The position numbers were made by a program, and so were the translations under genes. Below the pieces are notes generated by a model that saw only the letters and a list, made by a program, of their open reading frames with translations, did not search any database and was not told the DNA's origin. Of a stretch of DNA of 39,195 bases, positions 11,061-19,875 are shown one piece after another (the stretch's first letter is position 1; the number at the start of each line of letters is the position of its first letter). Source of the DNA: Pantoea sp. RIT-PI-b (GTDB lineage Bacteria > Pseudomonadota > Gammaproteobacteria > Enterobacterales > Enterobacteriaceae); assembly GCF_001187905.1 (NCBI RefSeq), contig NZ_LGIS01000023.1, forward strand, positions 1 through 39,195. The letters run 5' to 3'.

Positions 11061-11123
11061 ACGCGCAATAAATTGCGCCGCTACGGTATGTGCATCTATC
11101 CGTAGCGGCGCGATTTATCGCGT
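11061..11123. repeat. Inverted pair of GTAG-headed palindromes (BIME-like) after metH
   Basis: Left copy 11061-11084 (minus orientation, GTAG at its inner end) carries the palindrome GCGCAATAAATTGCGC; right copy 11102-11123 (plus orientation) carries CGCGATTTATCGCG. The two copies together form a long near-perfect hairpin around TATGTGCATCTAT. It begins 9 nt after the metH stop and may limit 3'-end decay or end transcription, though no T-run follows. Confidence 0.8.
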
Positions 11124-11450
11124 AATGCCGATCCGTTAAGCGCTGAGCGACTTTCGTTCGCCATCGGCTGAGGCAGTTTCAGTCATGCCGTGCGGCGACC
11201 GAGCAGAGGACGCCTGGCCGCGCCCTCTGCACTCCCGGGCCCTGCGCCAGCCCATCCCGCCGCTTCGCGGTGCCTTCACTCCCTCACGATTCCTGACGGA
11301 CCAGCGGCGATTCGCTCCTGCTCAGCGCCGCCTCTCGCCGCATCCCTGCGGCTCGCCCTGGAATCCCTCACTCGTTCAGCGGGATGGGATGTCGCCTCAA
11401 CACCCGCGCTGCAGCAGCAATGCCTATTCCTGAATTATCATCGCTGTAAC
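11124..11450. other. Gene-free GC-rich tract with nested hairpins
   Basis: No credible gene is seen; overlapping open frames on the plus strand are low-complexity Ala/Pro/Arg/Ser-rich and run on into the REP palindromes. The tract has several inverted repeats: GCCGAT 11127-11132 with ATCGGC 11163-11168; GCAGAGG 11203-11209 with CCTCTGC 11224-11230; CCCATCCCGC 11251-11260 with GCGGGATGGG 11379-11388, enclosing GCGGCG 11304-11309 / CGCCGC 11326-11331 and GCCGCA 11337-11342 / TGCGGC 11347-11352. It could be a structured RNA, a mobile intergenic element, or the remains of one. Direction is unknown. Confidence 0.55.
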
Positions 11451-11454
11451 GCTT

Positions 11455-11478
11455 GTAGGGTCGCCATTCATGGCGACC
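11455..11478 (+). repeat. GTAG-headed REP-like palindrome
   Basis: GTAG followed by GGTCGCCAT / ATGGCGACC around TC, the same stem as at 4561 and 33538. It faces away from the copy at 11567-11590. Confidence 0.88.
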
Positions 11479-11516
11479 CGGTAACCCACGCAGAGCAAGT
11501 GCGCTGCTTAACTGAC

Positions 11517-11541
11517 GTGCATTACGCCATTGATGGCGACC
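11517..11541 (+). repeat. Degenerate REP-like copy
   Basis: CGCCATTGATGGCG keeps the centre of the palindrome and the right arm GGCGACC, but the GTAG head and the outer left arm are decayed. Confidence 0.5.
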
Positions 11542-11558
11542 TTCTTAAATATATGTAC

Positions 11559-11590
11559 AAAAAAAAGGTCGGCATAAATGCCGACCCTAC
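11559..11590 (-). terminator. REP-like palindrome acting as the yjbH terminator
   Basis: On the minus strand GTAG is followed by the perfect stem GGTCGGCAT / ATGCCGACC around TT, and then by eight T residues (plus-strand A-run 11559-11566). It lies 20 nt past the yjbH stop, so it has all marks of a Rho-independent terminator built from a REP-family palindrome (11567-11590). The stem differs from the other copies by paired changes (CGGC/GCCG instead of CGCC/GGCG). Confidence 0.85.
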
Positions 11591-11610
11591 GATTAATACA
11601 GATGAATCAA

Positions 11611-13701
11611 TCAGTTAAAGCGCGCATCGCGATCTGACGTTAGATCATACAGCTGATACTTACGGCCCAGCATCTGGCCGCCATCACGCGTTAACGGCAC
11701 CCAGTTCACCTGCGCACGGCCACGCGTTGGCGTCACGGTAAACAGATCCATCGGTACCGAAATGTAGAAGCCTTTGGTAAAGTCGCCTTCACCATACGCT
11801 TCTGCCGACACATTGGTTTTGGTGGCGTAGAAGCCAACCATCACACCGCTGTCGAAGCGCTTCGACACATCCAACGTCACGCCTTTATCTTTTGCCAGAT
11901 ATTCACCGACGCTGGCTTTCACCAATACATCCTGCATAAACCATGGACGCCAGTAAGCGGTGAAATGCCCGGTTGGCGCTTTGTAGTCGGTGAACTGCAT
12001 CATGTTGTCCCAATCACGCTGCTTCACGTAGTTGGCATCAACGCCGAATGCCCAGTTGCTATCAATCGGACGATACAACACCTCGCCACCGACGCCACCA
12101 TACATGGTTTCCAGATAACCGCCGTAAACCTGGCCGTAGAAACCGTTGCCGAGCGACCGCATATAGTTGGCTTGCAGATCGTTGACGTAAACGTTGTTCT
12201 CAACGTAATCACGAATATGGGTACGCACGCGTGGCAGCGTGGAGTCGGCTGGCGCGCCGTTATAGTTAAACTTGTCGTAGTTATTGGCGATGTTACCAAA
12301 CAGGCTGCCGCCGACTAACAGATGATCGGTGAGCCAGTAATCGGCGTTGGCCATCACGCCAACCTGATACATGTAGAAGCTTTCCGGTCCGCCGACCGAC
12401 TGATTCAGCACCGGCGACAAGCTGTAGTTCAGGCGATCTTTGCGGATGAAGAAACCTTGCTCGGTGGTGCCGGGATCAACCGGATTGTCGCGCGTTTGCT
12501 GCAGCGGCTGCTCATGCCCAAGCGGATAACCGGCCAGCTCGTTGTGCAGGCTGGCGACGTTGGTGCGCGTGCTCACCTGCGGCATATTGAAGCGCGACTC
12601 GGTGACATCGATGGTATCGATACCGGCAGGCAGGTTGTTCATGATGATGCGATTGGCACGATCGACGCCTTCGCGCGTGTCGCGATATTTGGTTTGCTCG
12701 CCGGAAACGTACAGCGTGCTGCCTTTGGTCTGGATATGCGGGCCGTTCAGTCCGGCGTTGTACTTCAGATCCGTCAGCTGATTCGCCACCACCGTCGGTT
12801 GCAGCAGGTCGCCCTGCGGCTGCGGGTTGTAGGCCGGTTTCTCGCTATCAATGTGCGACTGATGCAGATCGTTGAAGTTAGTGCGCAGGGTAAAGCCGAA
12901 CATAAAGGTGTTGCCGCGCTCGTAGCTGGCGTTGATGTCGGCCCAATCGGTGATGCGATAAATCGCGCCGACGTTAACCTTACTGCGCTGATCCAGACGG
13001 CCAGCAAAATCATCCTGATAGTTGTTACCTTCGTACTCCACCTTCAGGCGCAGCGGCTGCCATGGCGTTTGATACTCCACGCCACCAAACAGTGCTGAAG
13101 GACCGTGGAACATCTGCGAACCGTTAATCGAACCCGCTTCGCCGTTACCGGTGCGGCTACAGAAACTGTCGCTGTAGGAGCAGAACGGGTTTTTGATGGT
13201 GCCGCTATTGCCGAGATAACCCCAGCCCAGACCTAAAGTGAAATCAAACGGCCCCCACGCTTTGCTGGCCACCAGATATTCGCTGTCGAATAAACCGGTA
13301 CCGCCTAAATCGCGCGAGCCCACGGCCACTTCCGGCAGCCAGTAGCTCTCTTGCCACAGGCGCAGCTTCACATCGAAGGCTTTATCTTTATAACTTTGAT
13401 TGCCGCTGAAGCCTTCCACTGCGCTGTAGCGACGGGTTCGCACGTCGGTATAACGCACGGTGGTTTCCAGCCACGGGAACAGCTGCAGTGAGGCCGAATA
13501 GTAACGATATTGATCGTTATCGCGGAAGTTAACGCTAAATTCACCCTCTTTCGCCATACGCGCAGTTGGCGTCTGCATCAGACCTACGCCACCAAAATCA
13601 GATTGCGAAGGGCCGACCGGTTCCGGCCAGGTCTCCGCATGCACCTGGCAGGCAGCGGAAACAGAAGCAGCCAGCAGGCTGATAATTAATTGTTTTTTCA
13701 T
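11611..13701 (-). CDS. yjbH: YjbH/GfcD-family outer-membrane protein of the exopolysaccharide operon
   Basis: 696 residues (E. coli YjbH 698). A signal peptide ([22 protein letters not shown]) is followed by a long sequence of alternating strands and aromatic residues typical of beta-barrels ([26 protein letters not shown] near 75, [17 protein letters not shown], and a C-terminal end rich in aromatic turns). The family (YjbH/GfcD) is predicted to help release exopolysaccharide across the outer membrane; the exact role is unproven. The start is one base inside the yjbG stop (TGATG), so translation is probably coupled; a longer frame to 13776 would cover the end of yjbG and is rejected. A Cys at 18 lacks a good lipobox. 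Last gene of yjbEFGH, ended by a REP-type terminator. Confidence 0.93.
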   Translation of the reverse strand: MKKQLIISLLAASVSAACQVHAETWPEPVGPSQSDFGGVGLMQTPTARMAKEGEFSVNFRDNDQYRYYSASLQLFPWLETTVRYTDVRTRRYSAVEGFSGNQSYKDKAFDVKLRLWQESYWLPEVAVGSRDLGGTGLFDSEYLVASKAWGPFDFTLGLGWGYLGNSGTIKNPFCSYSDSFCSRTGNGEAGSINGSQMFHGPSALFGGVEYQTPWQPLRLKVEYEGNNYQDDFAGRLDQRSKVNVGAIYRITDWADINASYERGNTFMFGFTLRTNFNDLHQSHIDSEKPAYNPQPQGDLLQPTVVANQLTDLKYNAGLNGPHIQTKGSTLYVSGEQTKYRDTREGVDRANRIIMNNLPAGIDTIDVTESRFNMPQVSTRTNVASLHNELAGYPLGHEQPLQQTRDNPVDPGTTEQGFFIRKDRLNYSLSPVLNQSVGGPESFYMYQVGVMANADYWLTDHLLVGGSLFGNIANNYDKFNYNGAPADSTLPRVRTHIRDYVENNVYVNDLQANYMRSLGNGFYGQVYGGYLETMYGGVGGEVLYRPIDSNWAFGVDANYVKQRDWDNMMQFTDYKAPTGHFTAYWRPWFMQDVLVKASVGEYLAKDKGVTLDVSKRFDSGVMVGFYATKTNVSAEAYGEGDFTKGFYISVPMDLFTVTPTRGRAQVNWVPLTRDGGQMLGRKYQLYDLTSDRDARFN

Positions 13702-14438
13702 CAGTCTGGTATCCGGTGAGTCAGAACGGAAAGCATGCGCGCATTCAAATCGCTTTGGCCCCAGGGCAGGCTCCATGAGGTGAAACCGAGCCAGATAATG
13801 CTGCCGGGCTCCACTTCGATATGGCGATGATTCCAGTAGGCAATTGGCACGTGTTGTGTGCTGCCAGACGGCGCAATCACCGTGGCAAAGCTGCGTTCCG
13901 CACCGGAAAGGCGATCGTGACCGTCGAGGTAATCACGCACTTCACGGCCAGGCTGCCAGCTCTCTTTTCCTGGATTGCTTAGCGCACCCAGCACCAGCAC
14001 CTGCGTGGGTTGTACCAGCGTGTAGAGGTCATAGCTGCCCTGCAGCGTGCGGTTAGCCTGCGGACGCAGACGCACCTCATCGGGATCGAGTGAGGTGAAT
14101 TGGCGGCCAGTGACTTTTATGTCGTTAAGCTGGTGGATGACCGCGCCAATGGTGGCGGCCAGCGACTCGCCGCTGTCGGCTTGCCAGGCGCGCAGATCGG
14201 CCAGCAGCTGTTTCTGCTGTTGCTGTGCTACCGCGGTTGCACCGCGTTCGGCAATCACCGTGCCCGGCCACCAACTGCGCAGTGCAGGATTTGTCAGTAA
14301 TTGAGAGAGGTTTTGCGCATCATCGATTTGCAGTGCGTTTTTACCCTGCACATCGTGCACGGTGACTTGAGCCGCGGCCAGCGCATGGCCAGCCGTTAGC
14401 AGCATCAACGCTGCCAGCATTGGAGTTATTTTATTCAT
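13701..14438 (-). CDS. yjbG: YjbG/GfcC-family periplasmic capsule/exopolysaccharide protein
   Basis: 245 residues, the same length as E. coli YjbG. A signal peptide ([21 protein letters not shown]) points to the periplasm. The rest resembles the GfcC family, a ubiquitin-like-fold protein of group 4 capsule loci; the recognisable part is [20 protein letters not shown] followed by [10 protein letters not shown] (about 135-170). Its start overlaps the yjbF stop by 4 nt (ATGA) and its stop overlaps the yjbH start, so the three genes are tightly coupled. No enzyme motif is seen; a role in polysaccharide handling is inferred from the family and the operon. Confidence 0.92.
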   Translation of the reverse strand: MNKITPMLAALMLLTAGHALAAAQVTVHDVQGKNALQIDDAQNLSQLLTNPALRSWWPGTVIAERGATAVAQQQQKQLLADLRAWQADSGESLAATIGAVIHQLNDIKVTGRQFTSLDPDEVRLRPQANRTLQGSYDLYTLVQPTQVLVLGALSNPGKESWQPGREVRDYLDGHDRLSGAERSFATVIAPSGSTQHVPIAYWNHRHIEVEPGSIIWLGFTSWSLPWGQSDLNARMLSVLTHRIPD

Positions 14439-15082
14439 GATTTCGCCGGCTTCAGAATGGTGGTTTCAACAGGGAATGCATCGGCGGCCAGCATCTGGCT
14501 GGCCTGCAGCACCGTGCCGTCACGGTTATCGATCCAGAACGTATTTTGCCACTCGGTCCCCAGGCTCTCCATACGAACGGTCTCATGCCAGACACGGCAC
14601 GGCACGCGTTCGCCGGTGATATCCAGCACCGTATCGTCACCGCGCTGGAAGCGGGAAACGGCTGTCGCGGCGCGCACGTTATCCTGTTCGCGCCACTGCA
14701 CCACGCGCGTCCAGCTGGCACCGTTTTGCAGGTGTAACGCATCGGCGAGCGGATCCTGCGCCAGGTTGCTGACGTCAGTGAGGTTGCTCGGTAGCCCGAG
14801 GGTTTTCACCAGGCGGCCATGCTGCATCACCAGCATCGCTTTATCCTGGGTGATCCACTTCTGCTGACCGTTTTCGTTGTAACCGAGCACCACGAAGATG
14901 CGCGGACCATCATTGATGTGAGCATAGAGGCTGGCGTAGGGCAGGTTAGCAACCTGTTCATCGGTAACTGTGACATCATCCGGGCCGTTAACGGCCAGCA
15001 TCACGGTTTGTTCAAGGCCTTTTTGCGTTTGTGTGCAGGCCTGCAACAACAGGCAAAGAAGTAGCAAAGAGAGTCGGCGCAC
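14435..15082 (-). CDS. yjbF: YjbF/GfcB-family lipoprotein of the exopolysaccharide operon
   Basis: 215 residues from the GTG at 15082. This start gives a short signal sequence (VRRLSLLLLCLLLQAC) ending in a lipobox, so the mature protein would begin at a lipidated Cys16 and sit in an envelope membrane. AGGGA lies 6 nt upstream. The frame stays open to 15229, but the extra 49 residues would span the hairpin between yjbE and yjbF and have no match in the family. Conserved blocks include LPYASLYAHINDGPR and NLAQDPLADALHL. The stop overlaps the yjbG start. Family function is unknown; GfcB-type lipoproteins occur in capsule loci. Confidence 0.9.
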   Translation of the reverse strand: MRRLSLLLLCLLLQACTQTQKGLEQTVMLAVNGPDDVTVTDEQVANLPYASLYAHINDGPRIFVVLGYNENGQQKWITQDKAMLVMQHGRLVKTLGLPSNLTDVSNLAQDPLADALHLQNGASWTRVVQWREQDNVRAATAVSRFQRGDDTVLDITGERVPCRVWHETVRMESLGTEWQNTFWIDNRDGTVLQASQMLAADAFPVETTILKPAKS

Positions 15083-15110
15083 TGTATATCCCTGTCTAAA
15101 TAAGCCAAGC

Positions 15111-15137
15111 AAAAAATAACCACACGGGTGTGTGGTT
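15111..15137 (-). terminator. Hairpin plus T-run between yjbE and yjbF
   Basis: On the minus strand ATAACCACAC pairs with GTGTGGTTAT (plus 15116-15125 and 15128-15137) and is followed by six T residues. It lies 19 nt after the yjbE stop and about 30 nt before the yjbF start. As an internal partial terminator it would give more yjbE than yjbFGH message. Confidence 0.8.
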
Positions 15138-15155
15138 ATGCTTAAAGGTGCTATA

Positions 15156-15404
15156 TCAACGAGTGGTGCTCGTTGTGGTGGTTGTTGTTGTACCGGTATT
15201 TGCACCGTCACCGCCGCCAGAAGCAGCAATGCCGAGACCCACTAACGCACCGAGCGCGCCGATACCGACAGCGGTAGACGCACCGGCAGAGATTGCTCCC
15301 GCCTGCGCGCCTGCTGCAGCACCAGCTTCTTCCGGCGCGGCAATCGCAGCGGAGGAAACGGCAACGTAAAGTAAGGCTGCACCGGCAACCATCAGTTTTT
15401 TCAT
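15156..15404 (-). CDS. yjbE: YjbE, small exported Gly/Ala/Thr-rich protein
   Basis: 82 residues (E. coli YjbE 80). A signal peptide (MKKLMVAGAALLYVAVSSAAIAA) leads to a mature part that is almost only Ala, Gly, Ser and Thr, with the conserved GGGDG-NTGTTTTTTTST tail. The start at 15404 has AGGA about 9 nt upstream; an ATG at 15434 would add ten residues before the signal peptide and is rejected. First gene of yjbEFGH, which in E. coli is linked to exopolysaccharide production and Rcs control. Homologous to GfcA of group 4 capsule loci. The molecular role is unknown; low complexity suggests a structural or secreted component. Confidence 0.87.
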   Translation of the reverse strand: MKKLMVAGAALLYVAVSSAAIAAPEEAGAAAGAQAGAISAGASTAVGIGALGALVGLGIAASGGGDGANTGTTTTTTTSTTR

Positions 15405-15469
15405 AACAACGTTTCCTGCATTTATATGAATCAATGAATGTAGGATCTACCCAGAATTCGGGCGCGTTC

Positions 15470-15475
15470 AGTATA
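15470..15475 (-). promoter_or_regulatory. Candidate -10 of the yjbE promoter
   Basis: TATACT on the minus strand, 66 nt before the yjbE start, is a good -10. The matching -35 position is poor (TGAACT at 17 bp), as in promoters that need an activator. Confidence 0.4.
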
Positions 15476-15792
15476 GGGCAACAAATTACCAGAGTTCAGC
15501 ATGAGTAAAAGAGGGCGCAAACCTAAGACATTTCTGGTGATAAATACGGCGAATTGGCGTTAGCTGCTTTTTTTAAATGCAGTTTTTTCTGAGGGTGGAA
15601 TAATTATTTGATTGTCTATAGCAGGGCAGAATTTTTCACTTTTGCATTAACTATTGGTACGGAATAGGAATAATCAGAATTTCCTGAAGCAGGTTAAATA
15701 AAAATGATAAATCAATCATATGGATAGCGAGAGGCTGACCGTAAAATAGGGCCATTTTTTAATTAAAAGGGTGGCGGATAATAGGGCAAACT

Positions 15793-15828
15793 TCCGATTA
15801 TCCTTAGCGTATTTTAAGAATTTTCTAA
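15793..15828 (-). promoter_or_regulatory. Two Rcs-box-like sites between pgi and yjbE
   Basis: TAAGAATTTTCTAA (15815-15828) is very close to the RcsAB box (TAAGAATATTCTTA type). TAAGGATAATCGGA (minus strand, 15793-15806) is an RcsB-box-like second site. The centres are 22 bp apart, about two turns. They lie about 390-420 nt before the yjbE start, in the pgi-yjbE gap (15405-15929), which otherwise is A/T-rich and holds no gene that I can see. RcsB control of yjbEFGH is known in E. coli. Confidence 0.5.
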
Positions 15829-15882
15829 GCGGAGCAGCAGACTAAAATAACCGAATTGCGCGGGTTGTTGCCTATTTGGCAT

Positions 15883-15908
15883 AAAAAAGGCGGCAACCAT
15901 GCCGCCTT
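15883..15908 (-). terminator. Rho-independent terminator of pgi
   Basis: Minus-strand stem AAGGCGGCA / TGCCGCCTT with a TGGT loop followed by a T-run, 21 nt after the pgi stop. Confidence 0.94.
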
Positions 15909-15929
15909 ATTCACTGGGTGGGTGGGAAA

Positions 15930-17576
15930 TTAACGCCAGGATTTGTAGCGATTAATTAAGCCATTAGTGGAGCTATCGTGGCTACTAATTTCCGCGTCAT
16001 TCTCCAGCTCTGGCAAGATGCGGTTTGCCAGCTGTTTACCCAATTCAACGCCCCATTGGTCAAAGGTGAAGATGTTGAGAATCGCGCCTTGCGTGAAGAT
16101 TTTGTGTTCATACAGCGCAATCAGCGAGCCCAGGCTGAACGGCGTAATTTCACGCAGCAGGATTGAGTTGGTTGGACGGTTACCTTCGAACACCTTGAAC
16201 GGCACGATGTGTGCCACGGATGCGGCCGATTTGCCGGCATCGGTGAACTCTTTCTCTACCACATCACGCGACTTACCAAACGCCAGTGCTTCGGTCTGTG
16301 CAAAGAAGTTCGACAGCAGCTTCGGATGGTGATCGGTCAGCACGTTGTGGCTTAAGGCCGGTGCAATGAAGTCGCACGGAATCAGTTTGGTGCCCTGATG
16401 AATTAGCTGGTAGAACGCGTGCTGGCCGTTGGTGCCTGGCTCACCCCAAATGATGGGGCCAGTCTGATAATCCACCGGGTTGCCTTCACGATCGACATAT
16501 TTACCGTTGGATTCCATGTTGCCCTGCTGGAAGTAAGCAGCAAAGCGATGCATGTACTGGTCGTACGGCAGAATCGCTTCGGTTTCGGCACCAAAGAAGT
16601 TGTTGTACCAGATGCCAATCAGCGCCAGCAGCACCGGCAGGTTTTGCTCGGCAGGCGTATTAGCAAAGTGATTATCCATCGCATGTGCGCCGCTCAACAG
16701 CTGCTCGAAGTTCTCGAAGCCGATAGACAGAATGATCGACAAGCCGATTGCTGACCACAGTGAATAGCGGCCGCCAACCCAATCCCAGAATTCGAACATG
16801 TTGTCGGTATCGATACCGAATTCACCCACCGCTTTGCCGTTGGTCGACAGCGCTGCGAAGTGCTTCGCCACGTGCTGTTGGTCGCCCGCAGTTTTCAGGA
16901 ACCAGTCACGCGCGCTGTGGGCGTTGGTCATGGTTTCCTGCGTGGTGAAGGTTTTTGATGCCACGAGGAACAGCGTAGTTTCCGGGCTGAGATCTTTCAG
17001 CGTTTCAGCGATGTGCGTGCCATCAACATTGGATACAAAGTGCATGTTGAGGTGATTTTTGTACGGACGCAGCGCTTCGGTCACCATAAACGGGCCGAGG
17101 TCGGAACCGCCGATGCCGATGTTAACCACATCGGTGATCGCTTTACCGGTATAGCCTTTCCACTCACCGCTAATGATGCGCTCGGAGAAGCCTTTCATCT
17201 TCGCCAGTACCGCGTTGACTTCCGGCATCACATCTTTGCCGTCGACCACAATTGGGGTGTTGCTGCGATTACGCAGTGCAACGTGCAGTACCGCGCGCTC
17301 TTCAGTGCGGTTGATCTTCTCGCCAGAGAACATCGATTTGATCGCGCCAGCCAGATCGGTCTCTTTAGCCAACGCCTGTAATTTTTCGAGGGTTTCCTCG
17401 GTGATGCGGTTTTTAGAGAAATCCACCAGCATCTGGTCATCGAAAGTGGCAGAGAATTTCGCAAAACGATCGGCATCTTGCGCAAACAGATCGGCGATTT
17501 GCACCGATTTCATCTGGTCAAAATGCTGCTGCAGCGCTTTCCAGGCTGCGGTTTGGGTCGGATTGATATTTTTCAT
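15930..17576 (-). CDS. pgi: Glucose-6-phosphate isomerase (Pgi)
   Basis: Interconverts glucose 6-phosphate and fructose 6-phosphate at the head of glycolysis, and feeds hexose phosphate towards glycogen and exopolysaccharide. 548 residues (E. coli 549). Two SIS subdomains are visible; family signatures include [16 protein letters not shown] (about 152-167), [14 protein letters not shown] (about 266-279), [18 protein letters not shown] with the catalytic His (about 375-392) and [17 protein letters not shown] with the catalytic Lys near 513. Start fits the conserved [10 protein letters not shown]-terminus, with GAGTG upstream. It ends at its own terminator before yjbE. Orientation of pgi with yjbEFGH and divergent lysC is as in E. 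coli, but the whole block is flipped relative to metH. Confidence 0.97.
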   Translation of the reverse strand: MKNINPTQTAAWKALQQHFDQMKSVQIADLFAQDADRFAKFSATFDDQMLVDFSKNRITEETLEKLQALAKETDLAGAIKSMFSGEKINRTEERAVLHVALRNRSNTPIVVDGKDVMPEVNAVLAKMKGFSERIISGEWKGYTGKAITDVVNIGIGGSDLGPFMVTEALRPYKNHLNMHFVSNVDGTHIAETLKDLSPETTLFLVASKTFTTQETMTNAHSARDWFLKTAGDQQHVAKHFAALSTNGKAVGEFGIDTDNMFEFWDWVGGRYSLWSAIGLSIILSIGFENFEQLLSGAHAMDNHFANTPAEQNLPVLLALIGIWYNNFFGAETEAILPYDQYMHRFAAYFQQGNMESNGKYVDREGNPVDYQTGPIIWGEPGTNGQHAFYQLIHQGTKLIPCDFIAPALSHNVLTDHHPKLLSNFFAQTEALAFGKSRDVVEKEFTDAGKSAASVAHIVPFKVFEGNRPTNSILLREITPFSLGSLIALYEHKIFTQGAILNIFTFDQWGVELGKQLANRILPELENDAEISSHDSSTNGLINRYKSWR

Positions 17577-17952
17577 GGCAACACTCTAGTTGATATAAGA
17601 ACCGTCATTCCATCCGGGGCATCCTGCTCGCCCGGCATCCTTAGCACTCTTGCACGGGGTTGAGTATGACTACAGTTACTACCTAAGGGAAAAAATTTGT
17701 GACCGTGGCCGCAGTGTTTCAGGTAAATCCGGCGGCGATTGTCAGCGCATCAGCAGGAAATTTCCCTGTGCCGCATCAGCAAAAAGCGGCATTTGTCTGA
17801 TTCGGACTCTACTTTAGGTCGGTGTTGGCAACCGCGTTTGTTCAACGATGCGTTTACCGAAGTGTAAAAGTGAGAAATCCTCAAAGTGCAGGGATGGACA
17901 GGGGGGAAAATAATCAGTACTTTATGCGCGCTACTTACACCTCCGGGTGTAA

Positions 17953-18141
17953 GCCAGAAGAGGCGCGTCGCCCAGGCAGTGTGTTTGAGGATCCGTATCC
18001 GCAGATAACACATCAGGGGGTGTGACGCCGAGGTGGGGCAACACGCGGGGTGTTGCACTGTCGGCTGCAGGGGCTGAATCCTCTGGGTTGTCACCAGAAT
18101 CGTCCACAGTCGGACGCTTCGCAAGGTGAAGCGCTTCTGGG
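17953..18141 (+). ncRNA. Lysine riboswitch (L box) in the lysC leader
   Basis: The sequence follows the E. coli lysC aptamer closely: GCCAGAAGAGGCGCG at the 5' side, then TAACACATCAGGGGGTG, GACGCCGAGGTGG, GGGCTGAATCCTCTGGG, TTGTCACCAGAA, CAGTCGGACGCTTCGCAAG and finally CTTCTGGGTGA. P1 pairs GCCAGAAG (17953-17960) with CTTCTGG (18134-18140). A separate hairpin, CTTACACC/GGTGTAAG, precedes it at 17934-17953. Downstream a TCTTCCG/CGGAAGA hairpin (18206-18228) lies 27 nt before the start codon. As in E. coli, lysine binding is expected to hide the ribosome-binding site, since no terminator with a T-run is visible. The rest of 17577-17930 shows no gene; it must hold the pgi and lysC promoters, which I cannot place. 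Confidence 0.93.
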
Positions 18142-18255
18142 TGACTTGTCTACTGATCTTGTCTGCCCAATTCTGCTCTTCTCTTGTGCCTAGGCTGCTA
18201 CTATGTCTTCCGCCCCAAAAACGGAAGAAAGATAACCTGACACGGGGTTCGTTAC

Positions 18256-19611
18256 ATGTCTCAAAATCTGATCGTGGCTAAATTTGGCGGCACCAGCGTT
18301 GCCGATTTTGATGCTATGAACCGCAGCGCAGATGTTGTGCTGTCTGATGCCAATACCCGCTTAGTGGTGCTCTCTGCCTCCGCTGGCGTCACCAACCTGC
18401 TGGTTGCCCTTGCTGAAGGCCAGGAACAAGCGCAACGCGCTTACCTGCTGGATGAAATCCGCCGGATTCAATACGCCATCATCGATCGTCTACAGTCGCC
18501 GGATGTCATTCGCGAAGAGATTGATCGCATGCTGGAAAACATCACCATGCTGTCTGAAGCGACCTCGCTGGCCACTTCGCATGCGCTAACCGACGAACTG
18601 GTGAGCCACGGTGAGCTGATGTCGACGCTGCTGTTCGTGGAGATCCTGCGCGAGCGCCAGGTCAACAGCGAATGGTTTGACGTGCGTAAAGTGATGCGTA
18701 CCAGCGACCGCTTTGGCCGCGCGGAACCCGAAGTGGCGACGGTGAAAGAGCTGGCTGCAACGCAGCTGCAGCCGCGCATTGCTGAAGCGCTGGTGGTCAC
18801 TCAGGGCTTTATCGGTAGCGAAATCAAAGGCCGCACCACCACGCTGGGCCGTGGCGGCAGTGATTACACCGCCGCGCTGCTGGGCGAAGCGTTGCAGGCG
18901 GCACGCATTGATATCTGGACCGATGTCGCCGGTATCTACACCACCGATCCTCGCGTGGTCTCCACCGCAAAACGTATCGAAGAGATTACGTTCGAGGAAG
19001 CGGCGGAAATGGCCATTTTCGGAGCCAAAGTGCTGCATCCGGCCACCTTGCTGCCGGCGGTGCGCAGCGATATCCCAGTATTCGTCGGTTCGAGTAAAGA
19101 TCCGGCTGCGGGCGGTACGCGCGTGTGCAACGAAACCAAAAATCCACCGTTGTTCCGCGCGCTGGCACTGCGTCGTAAGCAGACGCTGGTGACGCTGCAC
19201 AGTCTGAACATGCTGCATGCACACGGCTTCCTGGCCGAGGTGTTCAATATTCTGGCACGCCATAGCATTTCGGTTGATCTGGTCACTACCTCGGAAGTGA
19301 GCGTGGCGCTGACGCTGGATAGCACCGGCTCCACCACCACCGGCGACAGCTTGCTGACGCAGGCGCTGCTGACTGAACTCTCTTCACTGTGTCGTGTGGA
19401 GGTAGAAGAGAATCTGGCGCTGGTGGCGATCATCGGTAATAACCTGTCGAAAGCCTGCGGCGTGGGCAAAGAGGTGTTCGGCGCACTGGAGCCGTTCAAT
19501 CTGCGCATGATTTGCTACGGTGCCAGCAGTTATAACCTGTGCTTCCTGGTGCCAACGCCAGATGCAGAAGAGGTGGTACGCGCACTGCACAAGAATCTTT
19601 TTGGTTCTTAA
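18256..19611 (+). CDS. lysC: Lysine-sensitive aspartokinase III (LysC)
   Basis: Phosphorylates L-aspartate, the first step for lysine, methionine and threonine. 451 residues (E. coli 449). The kinase domain starts with the nucleotide-binding KFGGTSV motif (residues 9-15), contains GRGGSDYTAALLG (about 198-210) and AEMAIFGAKVLHPATLLPA (about 249-267); two C-terminal ACT domains (about 310-450) carry lysine feedback sites. A single-function enzyme: no homoserine dehydrogenase is fused. The start is preceded by ACGGGG 8 nt upstream. Control is by the lysine riboswitch in its leader. It is divergent from pgi and ends at a terminator. Works with Asd, encoded 3 kb downstream. Confidence 0.96.
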   Translation: MSQNLIVAKFGGTSVADFDAMNRSADVVLSDANTRLVVLSASAGVTNLLVALAEGQEQAQRAYLLDEIRRIQYAIIDRLQSPDVIREEIDRMLENITMLSEATSLATSHALTDELVSHGELMSTLLFVEILRERQVNSEWFDVRKVMRTSDRFGRAEPEVATVKELAATQLQPRIAEALVVTQGFIGSEIKGRTTTLGRGGSDYTAALLGEALQAARIDIWTDVAGIYTTDPRVVSTAKRIEEITFEEAAEMAIFGAKVLHPATLLPAVRSDIPVFVGSSKDPAAGGTRVCNETKNPPLFRALALRRKQTLVTLHSLNMLHAHGFLAEVFNILARHSISVDLVTTSEVSVALTLDSTGSTTTGDSLLTQALLTELSSLCRVEVEENLALVAIIGNNLSKACGVGKEVFGALEPFNLRMICYGASSYNLCFLVPTPDAEEVVRALHKNLFGS

Positions 19612-19635
19612 GGCAAATTTTTAGCGCAATAAATC

Positions 19636-19661
19636 AAGCCGGACCTGGTCCGGCTTTTTTA
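19636..19661 (+). terminator. Rho-independent terminator of lysC
   Basis: Palindrome AAGCCGGACC/GGTCCGGCTT around T, followed by a T-run, 24 nt after the stop. Confidence 0.93.
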
Positions 19662-19875
19662 TTGGTTAATTTTCTTAAACAATAATTTAAGCGCAGCGCT
19701 ACCGTATTCTTCGTTCCAGACATTTCTGAAGATTCCTCTGATGACGGGCAAGACACGTCTTGATTACGCTGGAATTGCCTAAAAATCACACTATTCTCTC
19801 ATTCAGCGGTTGCGCTTTAATCGCCAAAAACGATAATCCCGCCGCGAAAACATTAAATTATTTGAGGGAATAAAG

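Noticed and set aside
11185..11618. Two overlapping plus-strand frames of 82 and 142 codons between metH and yjbH
   Set aside because: Low-complexity products; the longer one is translated through a REP palindrome and its decayed copies. The bases are better explained by hairpins and repeats.
15083..15229. 49-residue N-terminal extension of yjbF
   Set aside because: It would cover the yjbE-yjbF hairpin and lose the lipoprotein signal at the N-terminus.
17750..18124. 124-codon minus-strand frame upstream of lysC
   Set aside because: It is the reverse complement of the lysine riboswitch.
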